In this document: positions 37,314 through 46,745 of the stretch, piece by piece
Numbering within the stretch: position 1 is the stretch's first letter
Layout: the number at the start of each line of letters is the position of its first letter
From: CALBRZ01 sp964511065
Lineage (GTDB): Bacteria > Planctomycetota > Planctomycetia > Pirellulales > S012-138
DNA: 64,000 bases
Reading direction: 5' to 3'
NCBI GenBank assembly: GCA_964511065.1
Contig: CAZEEG010000008.1
Coordinates: forward strand, 1-64,000
The notes under the pieces: generated by a model
Databases searched by the model: none
Seen by the model: only the letters and a program-made list of their open reading frames with translations
What the model was told of the DNA's origin: nothing
Translations under genes and position numbers: made by a program

Positions 37314-39032
37314 TTAAGCCCCGGCTGCCGCGGCAGGCAGCAAGTAGCTGCCCAGGTGTTCGCCAAGTGCCGCCCCCGAATGCTCGTCGCCCAAGAAGGC
37401 CAGGTACCCATCGGGGCGCACCAGCGCCAGGCCACTGTCGCGCACCCCCAGCCTTGCGTGGACTTCGCCATGCAGGTCCCGGAGGATGGTTTCGCCCGCA
37501 GCGTTTGCAGCGGAAGGCAGTATTTCGCGTGCCACATTGGCCGACTCACCGGGCAGGACAGCGATCGTATGGATCAAGTGTCCGAAACGGTGTTGAACGT
37601 CAGCGACCTGCGCGCGCAGCCGGGCTAGGGCGGTGTGAACCTCGTTCCCTCGCCCCCAAGGGAGCAGTAACAACAGATGTTGATCGCGATGGAAGAACGA
37701 GTGCAGACGCACCGAATCGGGCGATGTGGGCGTCGCCACCGCCGCATCGGGCAGGCGGTCCCCCGGCTGCACCTGTCCAGACCATGCGCGACCAGGACTG
37801 GAACCGCTGAGCGGGCTGTCGTGGTAGCAGATGGCAAACTCGGTCAATTGGGCGATTGCTCGCTGCTGGACCGCATCAAACTGGCCGGCAAAGTGTGCAA
37901 CCTGGTTGCGAATGAACTGCAGCAGCGGATTACGCAACGTGGCCAGGCGCGTGAGGCGCCCGGCATTGAGCAGCACCTGGTCGCCCACCGCACTGCGCTC
38001 TTGATGGTAACTTGCCAACAGCGTTGGGGAGGCCTGCCCACGTTGCACCAAAGCCAGTTTCCATGCCAGGTTGAAGGCGTCTTGCATGCCGGTATTCATG
38101 CCCTGCCCTCCGGCGGGGCTGTGAATGTGTGCGGCATCGCCGGCCAACAACACGCGGCCACGACCGTACTCGTTGACCTTTCGTTCGTGAATCCGAAAGC
38201 CGGCCAGCCAGAATGGATCGTGAATGCGAAACTGGTCCAGTCCTCGCTCGTCCAGGCACGCTTGAACCTGAGCCAGCGTGGGATCCGGCGGCTTGTCCAA
38301 TCCCAGGGCTGGGCCCTGATCGGCCACCACGCGGAACCGGCCACCGGTGCCGATGGGAAAGAACGCTGCAATGCCCCGGGCGTGCCAGAAGATGCTGATC
38401 TCATCGTGATCGAGCGGCCCGTCGATGCGCACGTCGGCCAGAATCCAATCGTTGGGGTCGAACTGCCCGGCAAACTCGATCCCCAACTGTTTGCGGCAGA
38501 CGCTGTGCGCACCATCACAGCCAATCAGCCAGTCGCACCGTACGGTTTCGCGGCGACCGTCGGGCCGCTGGAGTACGGCCTCCACGAATTGGTCACGATC
38601 GGCCAATTCGAGCAGTTCCACGCGGCGTTCGACCATCACCCCGTGCCTGCGCAACCGCTCGGCCAAAATGCGCTCGGTATCCGATTGTGGGATCATCAGC
38701 GGCTGCGCAAAGGCGGTATCGTCGCGTTCAAACCGCACATGCACCAACCGCTGACCGTTGCCAAAGACGCTGACTGCCTGGGCCAGGCGGCCAGCAGCGA
38801 AGAAATCCTGGCGTACATCACCCGATGCTTCCAGCAGTTCCAGCGTGCGGCCCCACACGACCAGCGCCTTGGATTTGTCGGTGGCCGCCGCGGCTTTATC
38901 AACAATCCGGCACCCTAGCCCCAGTCGCCGCAGTTCCAGCGCCATGGTCAAGCCGACAGGACCGGCGCCAACGATCAACACCTCGCAAGCATGGTCAGTG
39001 GAAGCAGGAGAGGGTATGGCGGCCTCAGACAT
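37314..39032 (-). CDS. FAD-dependent aromatic hydroxylase-like monooxygenase
   Basis: A 572-residue class A flavoprotein monooxygenase of the phenol/pentachlorophenol hydroxylase type. The FAD fold is VLIVGAGPVGLTMALELRRLG, the DG motif is LIGCDGAHSVCR, and the second FAD motif is RVLLAGDAAHIHSPAGGQGMNTGMQDAFNLAWKL. A C-terminal thioredoxin-like domain (about 420-570) is typical of the dimeric enzymes and ends with RPDGYLAFLG. The start is ATG 39032 behind GGGAGGTCGTC; the frame extends to 39098. The aromatic or polyketide-like substrate cannot be predicted and no ring-cleavage gene is nearby. Confidence 0.9.
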   Translation of the reverse strand: MSEAAIPSPASTDHACEVLIVGAGPVGLTMALELRRLGLGCRIVDKAAAATDKSKALVVWGRTLELLEASGDVRQDFFAAGRLAQAVSVFGNGQRLVHVRFERDDTAFAQPLMIPQSDTERILAERLRRHGVMVERRVELLELADRDQFVEAVLQRPDGRRETVRCDWLIGCDGAHSVCRKQLGIEFAGQFDPNDWILADVRIDGPLDHDEISIFWHARGIAAFFPIGTGGRFRVVADQGPALGLDKPPDPTLAQVQACLDERGLDQFRIHDPFWLAGFRIHERKVNEYGRGRVLLAGDAAHIHSPAGGQGMNTGMQDAFNLAWKLALVQRGQASPTLLASYHQERSAVGDQVLLNAGRLTRLATLRNPLLQFIRNQVAHFAGQFDAVQQRAIAQLTEFAICYHDSPLSGSSPGRAWSGQVQPGDRLPDAAVATPTSPDSVRLHSFFHRDQHLLLLLPWGRGNEVHTALARLRAQVADVQHRFGHLIHTIAVLPGESANVAREILPSAANAAGETILRDLHGEVHARLGVRDSGLALVRPDGYLAFLGDEHSGAALGEHLGSYLLPAAAAGA

Positions 39033-39276
39033 GACGACCTCCCGGCTTGCGCGTCTGGCGCACCACCTGGCTCGCACGAGCAGGCGCGCTTGAAACATTT
39101 ATGATTGTGGCGCCGCCAACGTCCGGCCGTCGAGTCCTTGGCGCCGCAATCCTTCCGGTTTCCCGCACCATTGGCCGCATTTTGGTGGTCCAGTACGAAA
39201 GAAAGCGGACATTGGCTGCGCAGGTGACATTGATCCAGGTTGCACGCTTGGCGCTGCCCTACCCGCAGGCCGATCG

Positions 39277-39772
39277 CTACGCTTGCTGCCGCTGCCGCGC
39301 TGCTTCGCCAGCGGCGCATTCGGCCACGGTGTCGCGGGCCGGTTGCCCGTCAGGCTGTGGAATTTCACGCCGCGCCTGCTGTTCGCTTTCGACCTGGGTC
39401 GCCAGATACTCTAGCTGCCGGGCGGCCTCGACTTCTTCCATCGTACGATACTTCGGCCCTGGCCGCAGCGAGTGCAATTCTACCTGGGGCGTTTCGCCAT
39501 TGGCGGCATCCCCGCGCTGTACACGGCTGCCCTGAAGGACTTCTTCAGGCATCATACGACGCGCGACGAGGACGGCCACCGCCGCTGCTGTCGTGCCTAC
39601 CAATGCTAACGATATCGCCAAGAACCCGAAATGATACCAAAGCGTGACGGCAATGATTCGGGTCAGCGAAACTTCGAACAGCAGCGTGGCCAGGGCGATG
39701 AGACCCCCCCCACACCGCGCCTCGCGACGGAGTGTGCATCCTTGCGGCTCCAGTCAACTTTGGGTCAGCCAT
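39277..39772 (-). pseudogene. frameshifted N-terminal remnant of a spermidine-synthase-like membrane protein
   Basis: Read on the minus strand, the frame ending at 39277 contains, before its first usual start codon, the sequence LIALATLLFEVSLTRIIAVT-LWYHFGFLAISLALVGTTAA. The LLFEVxLTRI...LWYHFxFxAISLAL pattern is the first membrane hairpin of large spermidine-synthase-like membrane proteins. No start codon exists in that frame upstream, but the -1 frame supplies ATGs at 39772 and 39739 (MHTPSRGAVWG). Removing one base from the run of eight C at 39704-39711 joins the two. After about 60 residues the similarity stops and a polar 80-residue tail follows, instead of the several hundred residues of the family. 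It is either a decayed gene, a small derived membrane protein with a phase-variable start, or an assembly error. Confidence 0.6.
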
Positions 39773-40040
39773 TCGTCCGGAGAGGGAGTCCCTCCGGAAC
39801 GATTTGGTAGGCTATAGGCGGGAAGTCATTGCCAGCAGTATCCGCAGCTCGGGGAATGGGGCAAGGTCAGTTGCTTTCACTCGGAGTAGGGACCAGCGAA
39901 GGGGTTGTCCACAGGCAAATTGGCTCAGTGCCAGCGAAAGCAGCCCCAGTTTCTAGCAGGCCAGCAGCGGTCCGCTACCGTCCCCCGCGACGAATTAAGC
40001 GACGACTGACATAGCGGTTGGAACAAGCACGATGCGTTCT

Positions 40041-40937
40041 TCAGCGATCGGCTGTCGCGCGTTCATCGATCAGGCCGCGCAGCAACCGGATATGCTCGGG
40101 CGTCGTACCGCAGCAACCGCCGACCAGTCGCGCACCATCGGCCAGCCACTGCCTCACGTAATCAAGATAAACGAGCGGGTCTTCCGCGCCGGTATTTCGC
40201 CAGCCCTGCACGGGATCCTTCTCGCCGATATTGGCATATCCGCCGCGGGGAACATCGGGCGCGGCGGCGTGTAGGGCTTGAAGCAACGCTGCCGTCTGCG
40301 GCGCAGGGCAGCAATTCACCATCATGGCATCGGGACCGAGCGGCCGCACCGCAGCCACGGCAGCGGCCACCGATTCGCCCGATAGCAGCTTGCCGTCGCT
40401 GCCACAGACAAAACTCACCAGCACCGGCAAGCGGCTTCCGACAGCCGCTTTCGTGGCGGCGACCGCCTCGCGAATCGTGGGCTGCGTCTCCACGATGATG
40501 AGATCCACTCCGGCCTCGGCCAGGTTCGCAGCCATTGCCGCATGCTCGGCCGCAAGCGCCGCATCAGGCGGTGTAAGCCGCGGTTCGTAACAATCTTCAA
40601 GCGGAGCTTGCGAACCGGCTATATAGGCGCGGCCCTGGGCCGCCTCGCGGGCAAGTTCCACCGCGCGGGCCGTCCACAGCGCGGCCTGGCCGGCAAGCCC
40701 CGCTTTCGCAAGCGTGCGGGCATGTGTGCGAAACGTGTTGGCGGTAATCACCTCGGCGCCGGCGGCCAGATAATCGGCGTGAATCTGCCGCACAACGTCG
40801 GGGGCATCGCGCAATGCGGCCGCCGACCACAGCGGCAGCACGGTGCTGATGCCGCGGCGGGTCAATTCCGTGCCGGTAGCTCCATCGAGCAGCACCGGCC
40901 GCGACACATCTTGCAATCGACTGCGAAAGTCTTCCAT
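40041..40937 (-). CDS. homocysteine S-methyltransferase family protein
   Basis: A 298-residue zinc-dependent methyltransferase barrel related to MmuM and to the N-terminal module of MetH/BhmT. Features are VLLDGATGTELTRRG, ITANTFRTHARTL, LIIVETQPTIREA and the zinc cysteines: one in VNCCPAP and the pair in VGGCCGTTPEHIR. It probably uses S-methylmethionine, betaine or a similar donor to make methionine from homocysteine; the donor is uncertain. ATG 40937 (MEDFRSRLQ) is chosen over the upstream in-frame start at 41039. Confidence 0.92.
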   Translation of the reverse strand: MEDFRSRLQDVSRPVLLDGATGTELTRRGISTVLPLWSAAALRDAPDVVRQIHADYLAAGAEVITANTFRTHARTLAKAGLAGQAALWTARAVELAREAAQGRAYIAGSQAPLEDCYEPRLTPPDAALAAEHAAMAANLAEAGVDLIIVETQPTIREAVAATKAAVGSRLPVLVSFVCGSDGKLLSGESVAAAVAAVRPLGPDAMMVNCCPAPQTAALLQALHAAAPDVPRGGYANIGEKDPVQGWRNTGAEDPLVYLDYVRQWLADGARLVGGCCGTTPEHIRLLRGLIDERATADR

Positions 40938-41375
40938 CGGCGCGGTAAGCGAGGTTTTGGGATCGGGGCGTCTGCCGATTGTGGGATTATAGCCGGTTTG
41001 CGCCGCAGCAACCGCGGCAAGGCGGCTGCCACCGGTCAAAATGGGCGGAGGGGGGACCCGTCACAAGCGGCGGTTCGCAGCGACCGACCTGCCCGGAAAA
41101 TGCGGCCTGCGACAACCTTCCCGATTTTCTTGAGCTACATTTCAGTTGCGGCAAGTTTTTCTCGAGGGCTGCCCCCTCACGCGCTTAGCGAGCGTAACCT
41201 GGCGACGCGAGGTTGGCAGCACGAGCGGGAAGCTAAGACCAGCCATCCCCAGGGGCGCAACTGGCCGTACTCATCCTTGCTGAAAGTTGGCGTTTGCGGC
41301 CGTGGCTGTCCCGGGAGGGACGGTTTCGGCAAGCAGGCTTACCGCTCTTTCTCGCGTGATGTGTAAGGTGCCCCT
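40938..41375. other. divergent intergenic region
   Basis: 438 bases between the methyltransferase and the TadG/vWA gene, with no recognised gene. An AAGGTG ribosome site sits just before ATG 41376. No clear promoter pair was picked out. Confidence 0.4.
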
Positions 41376-42782
41376 ATGCGCGCTTCCTCTGTCGCCGACC
41401 GCCGATCTCGGCGTTACGGTACCGTCCTGGTGTTAATTTCGGTGATGATCGTGGTCGTCGCGGGCTTTGTAGCCTTGGGCGTCGACGTGGGTTATGTGGC
41501 GGCCGTGCGCACGGAATTGAAGCGCTCACTCGATGCCGGCGCGCTGGCCGGGGCGGGAGCGCTGGTCGATGGACCCGACGTGGCCATCAACCGGGTGCAC
41601 GAATTCCTCCAGAGCAATCCCGTGGGGGGGCGCGATATCGACCCCGCCCGCGTTCAGATCGAACTGGGGCATTGGAACCTTGATACGCGGAGCTTTACCC
41701 CAAGCGATGAATTGCCTTCGGCCATTCGTGTGCGGGTGCAGCACGTGGATCAGCCGCTGTTCTTTGCCAGGGTGCTCGGACAGGACGACTTTGACCTGGC
41801 CGACGAATCGATCGCCATGTACCAGCCCCGCGACATTATGCTGGTACTGGACTGCTCGGCCTCGATGAACGACGACAGCGAACTGCGGTCCATTCCCAGA
41901 ATGGGACAATCGAACGTCTTGGCGAACCTCCAGCAAATCTACCAGGAATTGGGTTCTCCGAAGTTCGGCAACATGAAGTGGAGCGAAAAGTTGTCGTCGA
42001 GCTGGTCGGCAACCACCATTCGCAATCACCTCAAGTTGGACTACGTGCCGTACCCTTTCCCGAGCGGTAGCTGGAACGACTACATCAATTACGTGAAAGG
42101 CAGCGGCGGCAGCCAACTACCCAGTAGCTATCGCCACGACTATGGCTATCTGACGTTCATGAATTACCTGCTTGAGCGGCAACCCCAGCACGATCAAACA
42201 CCGGGGCTGTGGCAGACGAGCCAGCAACCGATCACGGCCGTGAAAAACGCCGTAACCGTGTTCATGGCCTACCTGCAGGAGGTGGACACCGACGACCGCT
42301 TGGGGTTGTCGATCTACACGGCTTCCGACGGTACGGCAGTGCTGGAAGAACCACTTACGCGGAACTTCAATATCATCGAAACCAAGAGCCGCCAGCGCCA
42401 GGCCGGTCACTACGACAATTACACGAACATCGGCGACGGCATGAAGGTTGCCCGGCAGGAAATCATCAATCATGGCCGGACCGGCGCTTTCCGGATGATT
42501 GTTCTGATGACCGACGGCATCGCTAACCGGCCGCACAATGAAAGCTATGGCCGCGCCTACGCCATCCAGGAAGCCTACCGCGCGGCCGACGCCCGCATCC
42601 CGATTGTTACCGTCAGCTTTGGCATCGGGGCGGATAAGAACCTGATGCAGGAGATTGCCGACATCACCGGCGGAGTTCACTTCAACGTGCCCGGCGGCTC
42701 CAACGTCGCCCAGTACGAAGAAGAGCTTAAGGACGTATTCCGCCAGATTGCCGACGATCGACCGCTCAAACTGGTGAAGTGA
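41376..42782 (+). CDS. TadG-like membrane-anchored von Willebrand A protein
   Basis: A 468-residue protein with a short basic N-terminus and one hydrophobic segment (TVLVLISVMIVVVAGFVALGVDVG), the TadE/TadG layout of Flp-pilus assembly proteins. Then RTELKRSLDAGALAGAGAL, typical of TadG, and a beta-rich region. The vWA domain (about 152-460) has the MIDAS motif Asp159-Cys-Ser161-Ala-Ser163, a later VLMTDGIAN Asp, and a Thr in the expected middle position. It should sit in the inner membrane with the vWA domain outside, binding a metal-dependent ligand. No other tad genes are adjacent. Confidence 0.88.
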   Translation: MRASSVADRRSRRYGTVLVLISVMIVVVAGFVALGVDVGYVAAVRTELKRSLDAGALAGAGALVDGPDVAINRVHEFLQSNPVGGRDIDPARVQIELGHWNLDTRSFTPSDELPSAIRVRVQHVDQPLFFARVLGQDDFDLADESIAMYQPRDIMLVLDCSASMNDDSELRSIPRMGQSNVLANLQQIYQELGSPKFGNMKWSEKLSSSWSATTIRNHLKLDYVPYPFPSGSWNDYINYVKGSGGSQLPSSYRHDYGYLTFMNYLLERQPQHDQTPGLWQTSQQPITAVKNAVTVFMAYLQEVDTDDRLGLSIYTASDGTAVLEEPLTRNFNIIETKSRQRQAGHYDNYTNIGDGMKVARQEIINHGRTGAFRMIVLMTDGIANRPHNESYGRAYAIQEAYRAADARIPIVTVSFGIGADKNLMQEIADITGGVHFNVPGGSNVAQYEEELKDVFRQIADDRPLKLVK

Positions 42783-42814
42783 AGCGGCATCTCAAGAAAG
42801 GTGCGAAGCAACAG

Positions 42815-42844
42815 AAAGCGGCGGCGCATGAGCGCCGCCGCTTT
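42815..42844. terminator. strong bidirectional hairpin between convergent genes
   Basis: A perfect 13-bp stem (42815-42827 with 42832-42844) around the loop ATGA. The arms begin AAAGCGGC and end GCCGCTTT, so each strand has a short T or A flank. It lies between the convergent TadG/vWA and RidA genes and could stop both transcripts. Confidence 0.75.
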
Positions 42845-42934
42845 CCATATGATGAACATCTGCGCAGCGAATGTCCGCTTGCGTTCGTGCGCGGCACGCG
42901 CACGCAATCGGTGATCGACAATCAACCGCGCGCC

Positions 42935-43378
42935 TTAGGCGCCTTTGATCTCGAAGATGGCTTCGATCTCAACGGCGGCACCCGTGGGCAGGGCCGCAAA
43001 CCCCAAGGCGCTCCGCGCGTGGTAGCCGTCGCCCTCCTTGCCATATAGTTCGTGCAACAGGTCGGATGCGCCGTTAATGACCAGGTGCTGGTCCGTAAAC
43101 TCCAGCGTGGAGTTGACGCAGCCCAGCAGCTTGATAACCCGCAGGTTGTCGAGCGTGCCGTGCGTGTGCCGGACCGAGCGCAGAATCTTGATCGCGCAAT
43201 CGCGGGCAGCGGCGTAACCTTCTTCCACGGTCATGCCGGCCCCCAACTTGCCCTTGGCATCGCTCACGTGCCCGGAGGTAATGAGCAGGTTGCCGGTCCG
43301 GGCGCACAGGTTGAGGTATCCTGGCACCAGCGGTTCGAAAGTGAGTCCGAGTTCCTTCGCTTTTTTCTCGGGGGTCAT
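42935..43378 (-). CDS. RidA/YjgF family protein
   Basis: A 147-residue protein of the RidA/YER057c/UK114 superfamily, the longer YjgF-like subgroup that starts with TPEKKAKELGL. Core features are YLNLCARTGNLLITSGHVSD, TVEEGYAAARDCAIKILRSV, VIKLLGCVNST and the end ARSALGFAALPTGAAVEIEAIFEI. Canonical RidA hydrolyses reactive enamines; this subgroup keeps the Arg of the ARSALGF motif but its activity is not established. Cytoplasmic trimer expected. Confidence 0.93.
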   Translation of the reverse strand: MTPEKKAKELGLTFEPLVPGYLNLCARTGNLLITSGHVSDAKGKLGAGMTVEEGYAAARDCAIKILRSVRHTHGTLDNLRVIKLLGCVNSTLEFTDQHLVINGASDLLHELYGKEGDGYHARSALGFAALPTGAAVEIEAIFEIKGA

Positions 43379-43459
43379 GCGGCCGCTCTCCCTTGCTGAA
43401 GTCGATGGTCAATCGGGCAGTTCGTAACTACGTCGGTGAATCCGTCCCGGGCTGATGCC

Positions 43460-44959
43460 TTATTGAGACGCCTTGTCTTTTGCCTGTTCGAGCAATTGGA
43501 TCAAGGTATCGGCGATCTTGTGGGCCGCCTCGACTTCCACCCGGTTGGTGCCCAGCCAGGTTTCGTATCCGCCCAGCTTGTGCTGGCTCCGAGTCGGCAA
43601 GTATCCGTAAGAACCGTTTGCCAGCGAGATGGTGAAGGTCTTGGCCAGCGGAGTACGGTCCTTCAGTTCCAGGCCCGTTTCCGTAAACACCTCAAAAGGA
43701 ATAGCCGTGATGCCCAGGTCGCCTAGCCGGAAGACTTGCAACGGGCAAGCGATCTGGTCGGGCCATTGGGCCATGTCGAGCGTGCGCTGTGCGTAGATCC
43801 GCTCGCGGACGTGGCTTTGCGGCGAATCCTCCGGGCGAGCCAAGACTTCCTTGGCCCAGGCGATGAGTTTGTCGTCGGGCTTGCGAACCTGCAGCGGAAT
43901 CTCCGTGTACTGGGCCACCAGCGGCACCCAGTCGGCGTACTGCACCTTGCCCAATTGCTCAAAGACGGCGGCAGCGGCTTCATCGGCCACGATCTGCATT
44001 TTCTCGTAGGGCTGATAGCGCTTCTGCTCCTTGGGCTGGAAGTTGATGTTGTTGACATCGCCGCTGGTACCGTTGGTCATGATGCCGACAAAGGGCGGAT
44101 CCTGACGGCGGGTTTCCAGCAATTCGGCCATTCGCTCCGCAAACACGCCAAAGTAATCCGCCGAGATCGTGTTGGGCCGAATCCCACCCACGTAATGCAG
44201 CGAATAGTTGGCCAGCAGCGCAAGCGGCTTGCCATCGGTCGACTGGATGCTGAGGAAGCAGATTTCAGGATCAACAGGTCCGGCCGGCTTTACCAGGGCT
44301 GGGTTGTTCACACCCGGGTTCATCCGAACCAACTCCTGCACTCCAAACGGGCTGAGGTTGGGCGTACCTGGCTTGAGATGCCAGCGGCGATTGAAGACCT
44401 GGCCGGGCAATTGGGCCGAGCCCCAACCGATGCGGGCCGGCTGCAGATTGTTTTGCGCCCGGCGCAGACCGTCGGCAATCCGGCGCGCCAGGAACAGTTG
44501 ATACTCGTCCAGCGGAACTCCCATAGCCAGGGCGTTCGTTCCCCGCGCACTGGGGCCTGAGTGCGTGTGGGTGGCCGACATCAGCAGGTTCGAGGCGGGG
44601 ATGCCGGTTTCTCGCTCCGCGAGCCGCTTGGCCAGGTCGAACACCTCGCGAGGAATTCCGACATTGTCGCAAATGGCGAATCCCAACTGCGTCGTGCCGT
44701 CGTCCAACACCAGGCACTTGGCGTACAGTTCGTCGTGAACGTGCAATGCCTCGGGCCTGCCCCAGCCGCCCACGATAATGGCCCCCAGCGACGGTGTAAT
44801 GTTGCTCGCCGCGGCGCCGGCGCGAAACACCTTCTTCGGTTGGGTCGCGTCAACCTGTTTTGCAGCAGGTTCGGCCGCTTGTGCCGCCAAGGGCACCATC
44901 GCCGCGCACAGCGATGCCGCCACAAACCACCGGGCCACGCCATAGAATCGGGAAAACAT
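43460..44959 (-). CDS. exported neutral-ceramidase-like protein
   Basis: A 499-residue protein with a signal peptide (FVAASLCAAMVPLAAQAAEPA). It resembles the catalytic domain of neutral/alkaline non-lysosomal ceramidases: RAGAAASNITPSLG near the mature N-terminus, then LLMSATHTHSGPSARG with the zinc histidines, and FVGIMTNGTSGDVNNIN. Planctomycetes have many such proteins whose substrates are unknown, so amidase action on ceramide should not be assumed. ATG 44959 follows GAGGCTTGCGA; a TTG six bases upstream is a weaker choice. Confidence 0.85.
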   Translation of the reverse strand: MFSRFYGVARWFVAASLCAAMVPLAAQAAEPAAKQVDATQPKKVFRAGAAASNITPSLGAIIVGGWGRPEALHVHDELYAKCLVLDDGTTQLGFAICDNVGIPREVFDLAKRLAERETGIPASNLLMSATHTHSGPSARGTNALAMGVPLDEYQLFLARRIADGLRRAQNNLQPARIGWGSAQLPGQVFNRRWHLKPGTPNLSPFGVQELVRMNPGVNNPALVKPAGPVDPEICFLSIQSTDGKPLALLANYSLHYVGGIRPNTISADYFGVFAERMAELLETRRQDPPFVGIMTNGTSGDVNNINFQPKEQKRYQPYEKMQIVADEAAAAVFEQLGKVQYADWVPLVAQYTEIPLQVRKPDDKLIAWAKEVLARPEDSPQSHVRERIYAQRTLDMAQWPDQIACPLQVFRLGDLGITAIPFEVFTETGLELKDRTPLAKTFTISLANGSYGYLPTRSQHKLGGYETWLGTNRVEVEAAHKIADTLIQLLEQAKDKASQ

Positions 44960-45280
44960 TCGCAAGCCTCGTCAATAGAATCAACCGTCTGCCAGCCGTC
45001 TTGCGCGCGGTGCATCGGCCTCTGCAGGAGCCAAGCCACACGCATGATGCTGGTGAAATTCTCCCACCATGTAAACTGCTGCCTGTAGGACGCTGCGCCG
45101 CCCTGCGGCGGTGGCCATCCCCACGGCAACACCGATGAGTGTACTCGCTCGCAGCGCCGGGTAAACCACTTGGTGACAGAGGCCCGCGAGCGGCAACGCA
45201 TCTGCGGCCACCCAAAATGGCTGACGGGCGTGCGCTGCCCTTTCGTGGCCCGCTGTAGCATCGCCTTCTGCCGCGGCTGC
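44960..45280. other. intergenic region
   Basis: 321 bases between two minus-strand genes, upstream of the ceramidase-like gene. I see no gene and no strong secondary structure. Confidence 0.4.
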
Positions 45281-46228
45281 TTATTGGATGAGGCCCAAAT
45301 GAACGATGGCATCGCCGCGGCTGACCAGTGGATTGTTGCTGAGGCCAAGCAACAGCCCCGCCGCGGGCGAGCGGACCGTGGTCGAGTTTTCGCCAAATGC
45401 ATCGGCAATGAAGCCCAGCGGTTGCCGGGGTTCCACGACCTCACCCAACCTGGTCTGAAGCCGGAGAATACCGCTGCGGCGAGCGCGAATCCAGGTGGTC
45501 TGGTCGATCCGCCGCGGCTTGTAGCGCGGCCGAGGGTGATATTTGCCCATCCCCAGCGCGGCCATGACACGCAGCACCCCGCGGACGCCCAATTCGATGG
45601 CAGCTTCGTCGAAGCGGAGCGGTTCACCCGCCTCGTACAACAGTACGTGCTTGCCCAGTTGACTGGCTGCTTGCCGCAGCGAGCCGTCACGCAGTTCCGA
45701 ATGCATCAGCACCGGCGGAGCAAACGCTTCCGCGCAGCGGACGGTTTCGGCGTCGTGAAAATTGGCCCGAATCTGCGGGAGGTTGTTCCGGTGCAAACTG
45801 CCGGTATGCAGGTCGATCCCATAGCTGCATTGCTGGACCACCTCAGTCATAAACAGGTGGGCCAGCCGGGCAGCCGTCGAACCGGTAGCCGATCCGGGAA
45901 AACAGCGGTTCAAATCGCGGCGGTCCGGCAGGTAGCGGTTCTGGTTGATGAAGCCGAACACATTCACAATCGGTACGGCAATCACCGCTCCGGCCAGGTC
46001 CTCCGGTTTCAACTTCTGGAGCACCCGGCGGATGATCTCAACCCCGTTGAGCTCATCGCCGTGAACCGCCGCGCTCAACCAAAGGTTCGGTCCCGATCGA
46101 ATCCCGTTGACGACTTCAATCGGCAGTGACAGCCACGTTTGCGTGGGAAGCCGGGCTACCGGCAAATCGAACCGCTGTCGCTGCCCCGGTTCGACCACCA
46201 TCCCCCGGATGCGAATTCTTTCGGGCAT
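45281..46228 (-). CDS. succinylglutamate desuccinylase/aspartoacylase-like M14 protein
   Basis: A 315-residue zinc carboxypeptidase-fold deacylase. Zinc ligands are His56 and Glu59 (AAVHGDELNG) and His141 (GIDLHTGS); the general base is likely the Glu in LLYEAGEP. DLNRCFPGS is a family substrate-site motif. ATG 46228 is chosen over an upstream in-frame start. Members of this branch often accompany RimK and the retropepsin-like protease; both are about 10 kb away here, on the other strand, so a shared role is only a suggestion. Cytoplasmic. Confidence 0.9.
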   Translation of the reverse strand: MPERIRIRGMVVEPGQRQRFDLPVARLPTQTWLSLPIEVVNGIRSGPNLWLSAAVHGDELNGVEIIRRVLQKLKPEDLAGAVIAVPIVNVFGFINQNRYLPDRRDLNRCFPGSATGSTAARLAHLFMTEVVQQCSYGIDLHTGSLHRNNLPQIRANFHDAETVRCAEAFAPPVLMHSELRDGSLRQAASQLGKHVLLYEAGEPLRFDEAAIELGVRGVLRVMAALGMGKYHPRPRYKPRRIDQTTWIRARRSGILRLQTRLGEVVEPRQPLGFIADAFGENSTTVRSPAAGLLLGLSNNPLVSRGDAIVHLGLIQ

Positions 46229-46745
46229 GATCTCGCGAGATGTTCGGGAGGGGAAAGCCGAAGCGGCGCGTCGGCACCGCGCCGGTGTGTATTGGAAGCG
46301 CCCCTCATTCAAGCGTAACTCCAAACTGCGCGGCGGGCGAATGGGCCGCGGTCAGAGGCGCTGATGCCATGGATTTCCCAGAAGCAGCCGTTGGTGGTGC
46401 TCACAACCGGCGCCATCTCTACGACCTTCACATGCAACCAACCGGCAAATGACGTACCCTTCCCTGGTGCATGAGAAATTGCCCTGAACCGCCGATCACA
46501 GCCCCTTGTGCGTTTTTTTGGGGGGACGCGATGCCAATGGCTCAGGAACCAGGTGCCAAGACGACAAACCGGCCGATCAAAGCACCTGTTAGCGCGGTTG
46601 GCACAGGGCAGTTCGTTGATTCTTAGGTCCAATACCGGCACGATGAGCCGTAGGGACACTGACTGTCCAAGATTTTGTGTCCCCGGACGAATCATCAGAT
46701 GCCCAGGGGTCGTTTTCGTTTGCTTTCGCCGGGGGAGAGCCGTCC
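46229..46745. other. divergent intergenic region
   Basis: 517 bases between the M14 gene and the NfeD-like gene. A frame continues upstream of the NfeD-like start but lacks homology. Weak pairings occur around 46650-46685 (GGGACAC and GTGTCCC). No gene recognised. Confidence 0.4.

Noticed and set aside
37677..38918. 413-residue plus-strand frame opposite the flavin monooxygenase
   Set aside because: The minus strand has complete FAD motifs and a ribosome site; the plus frame has none.
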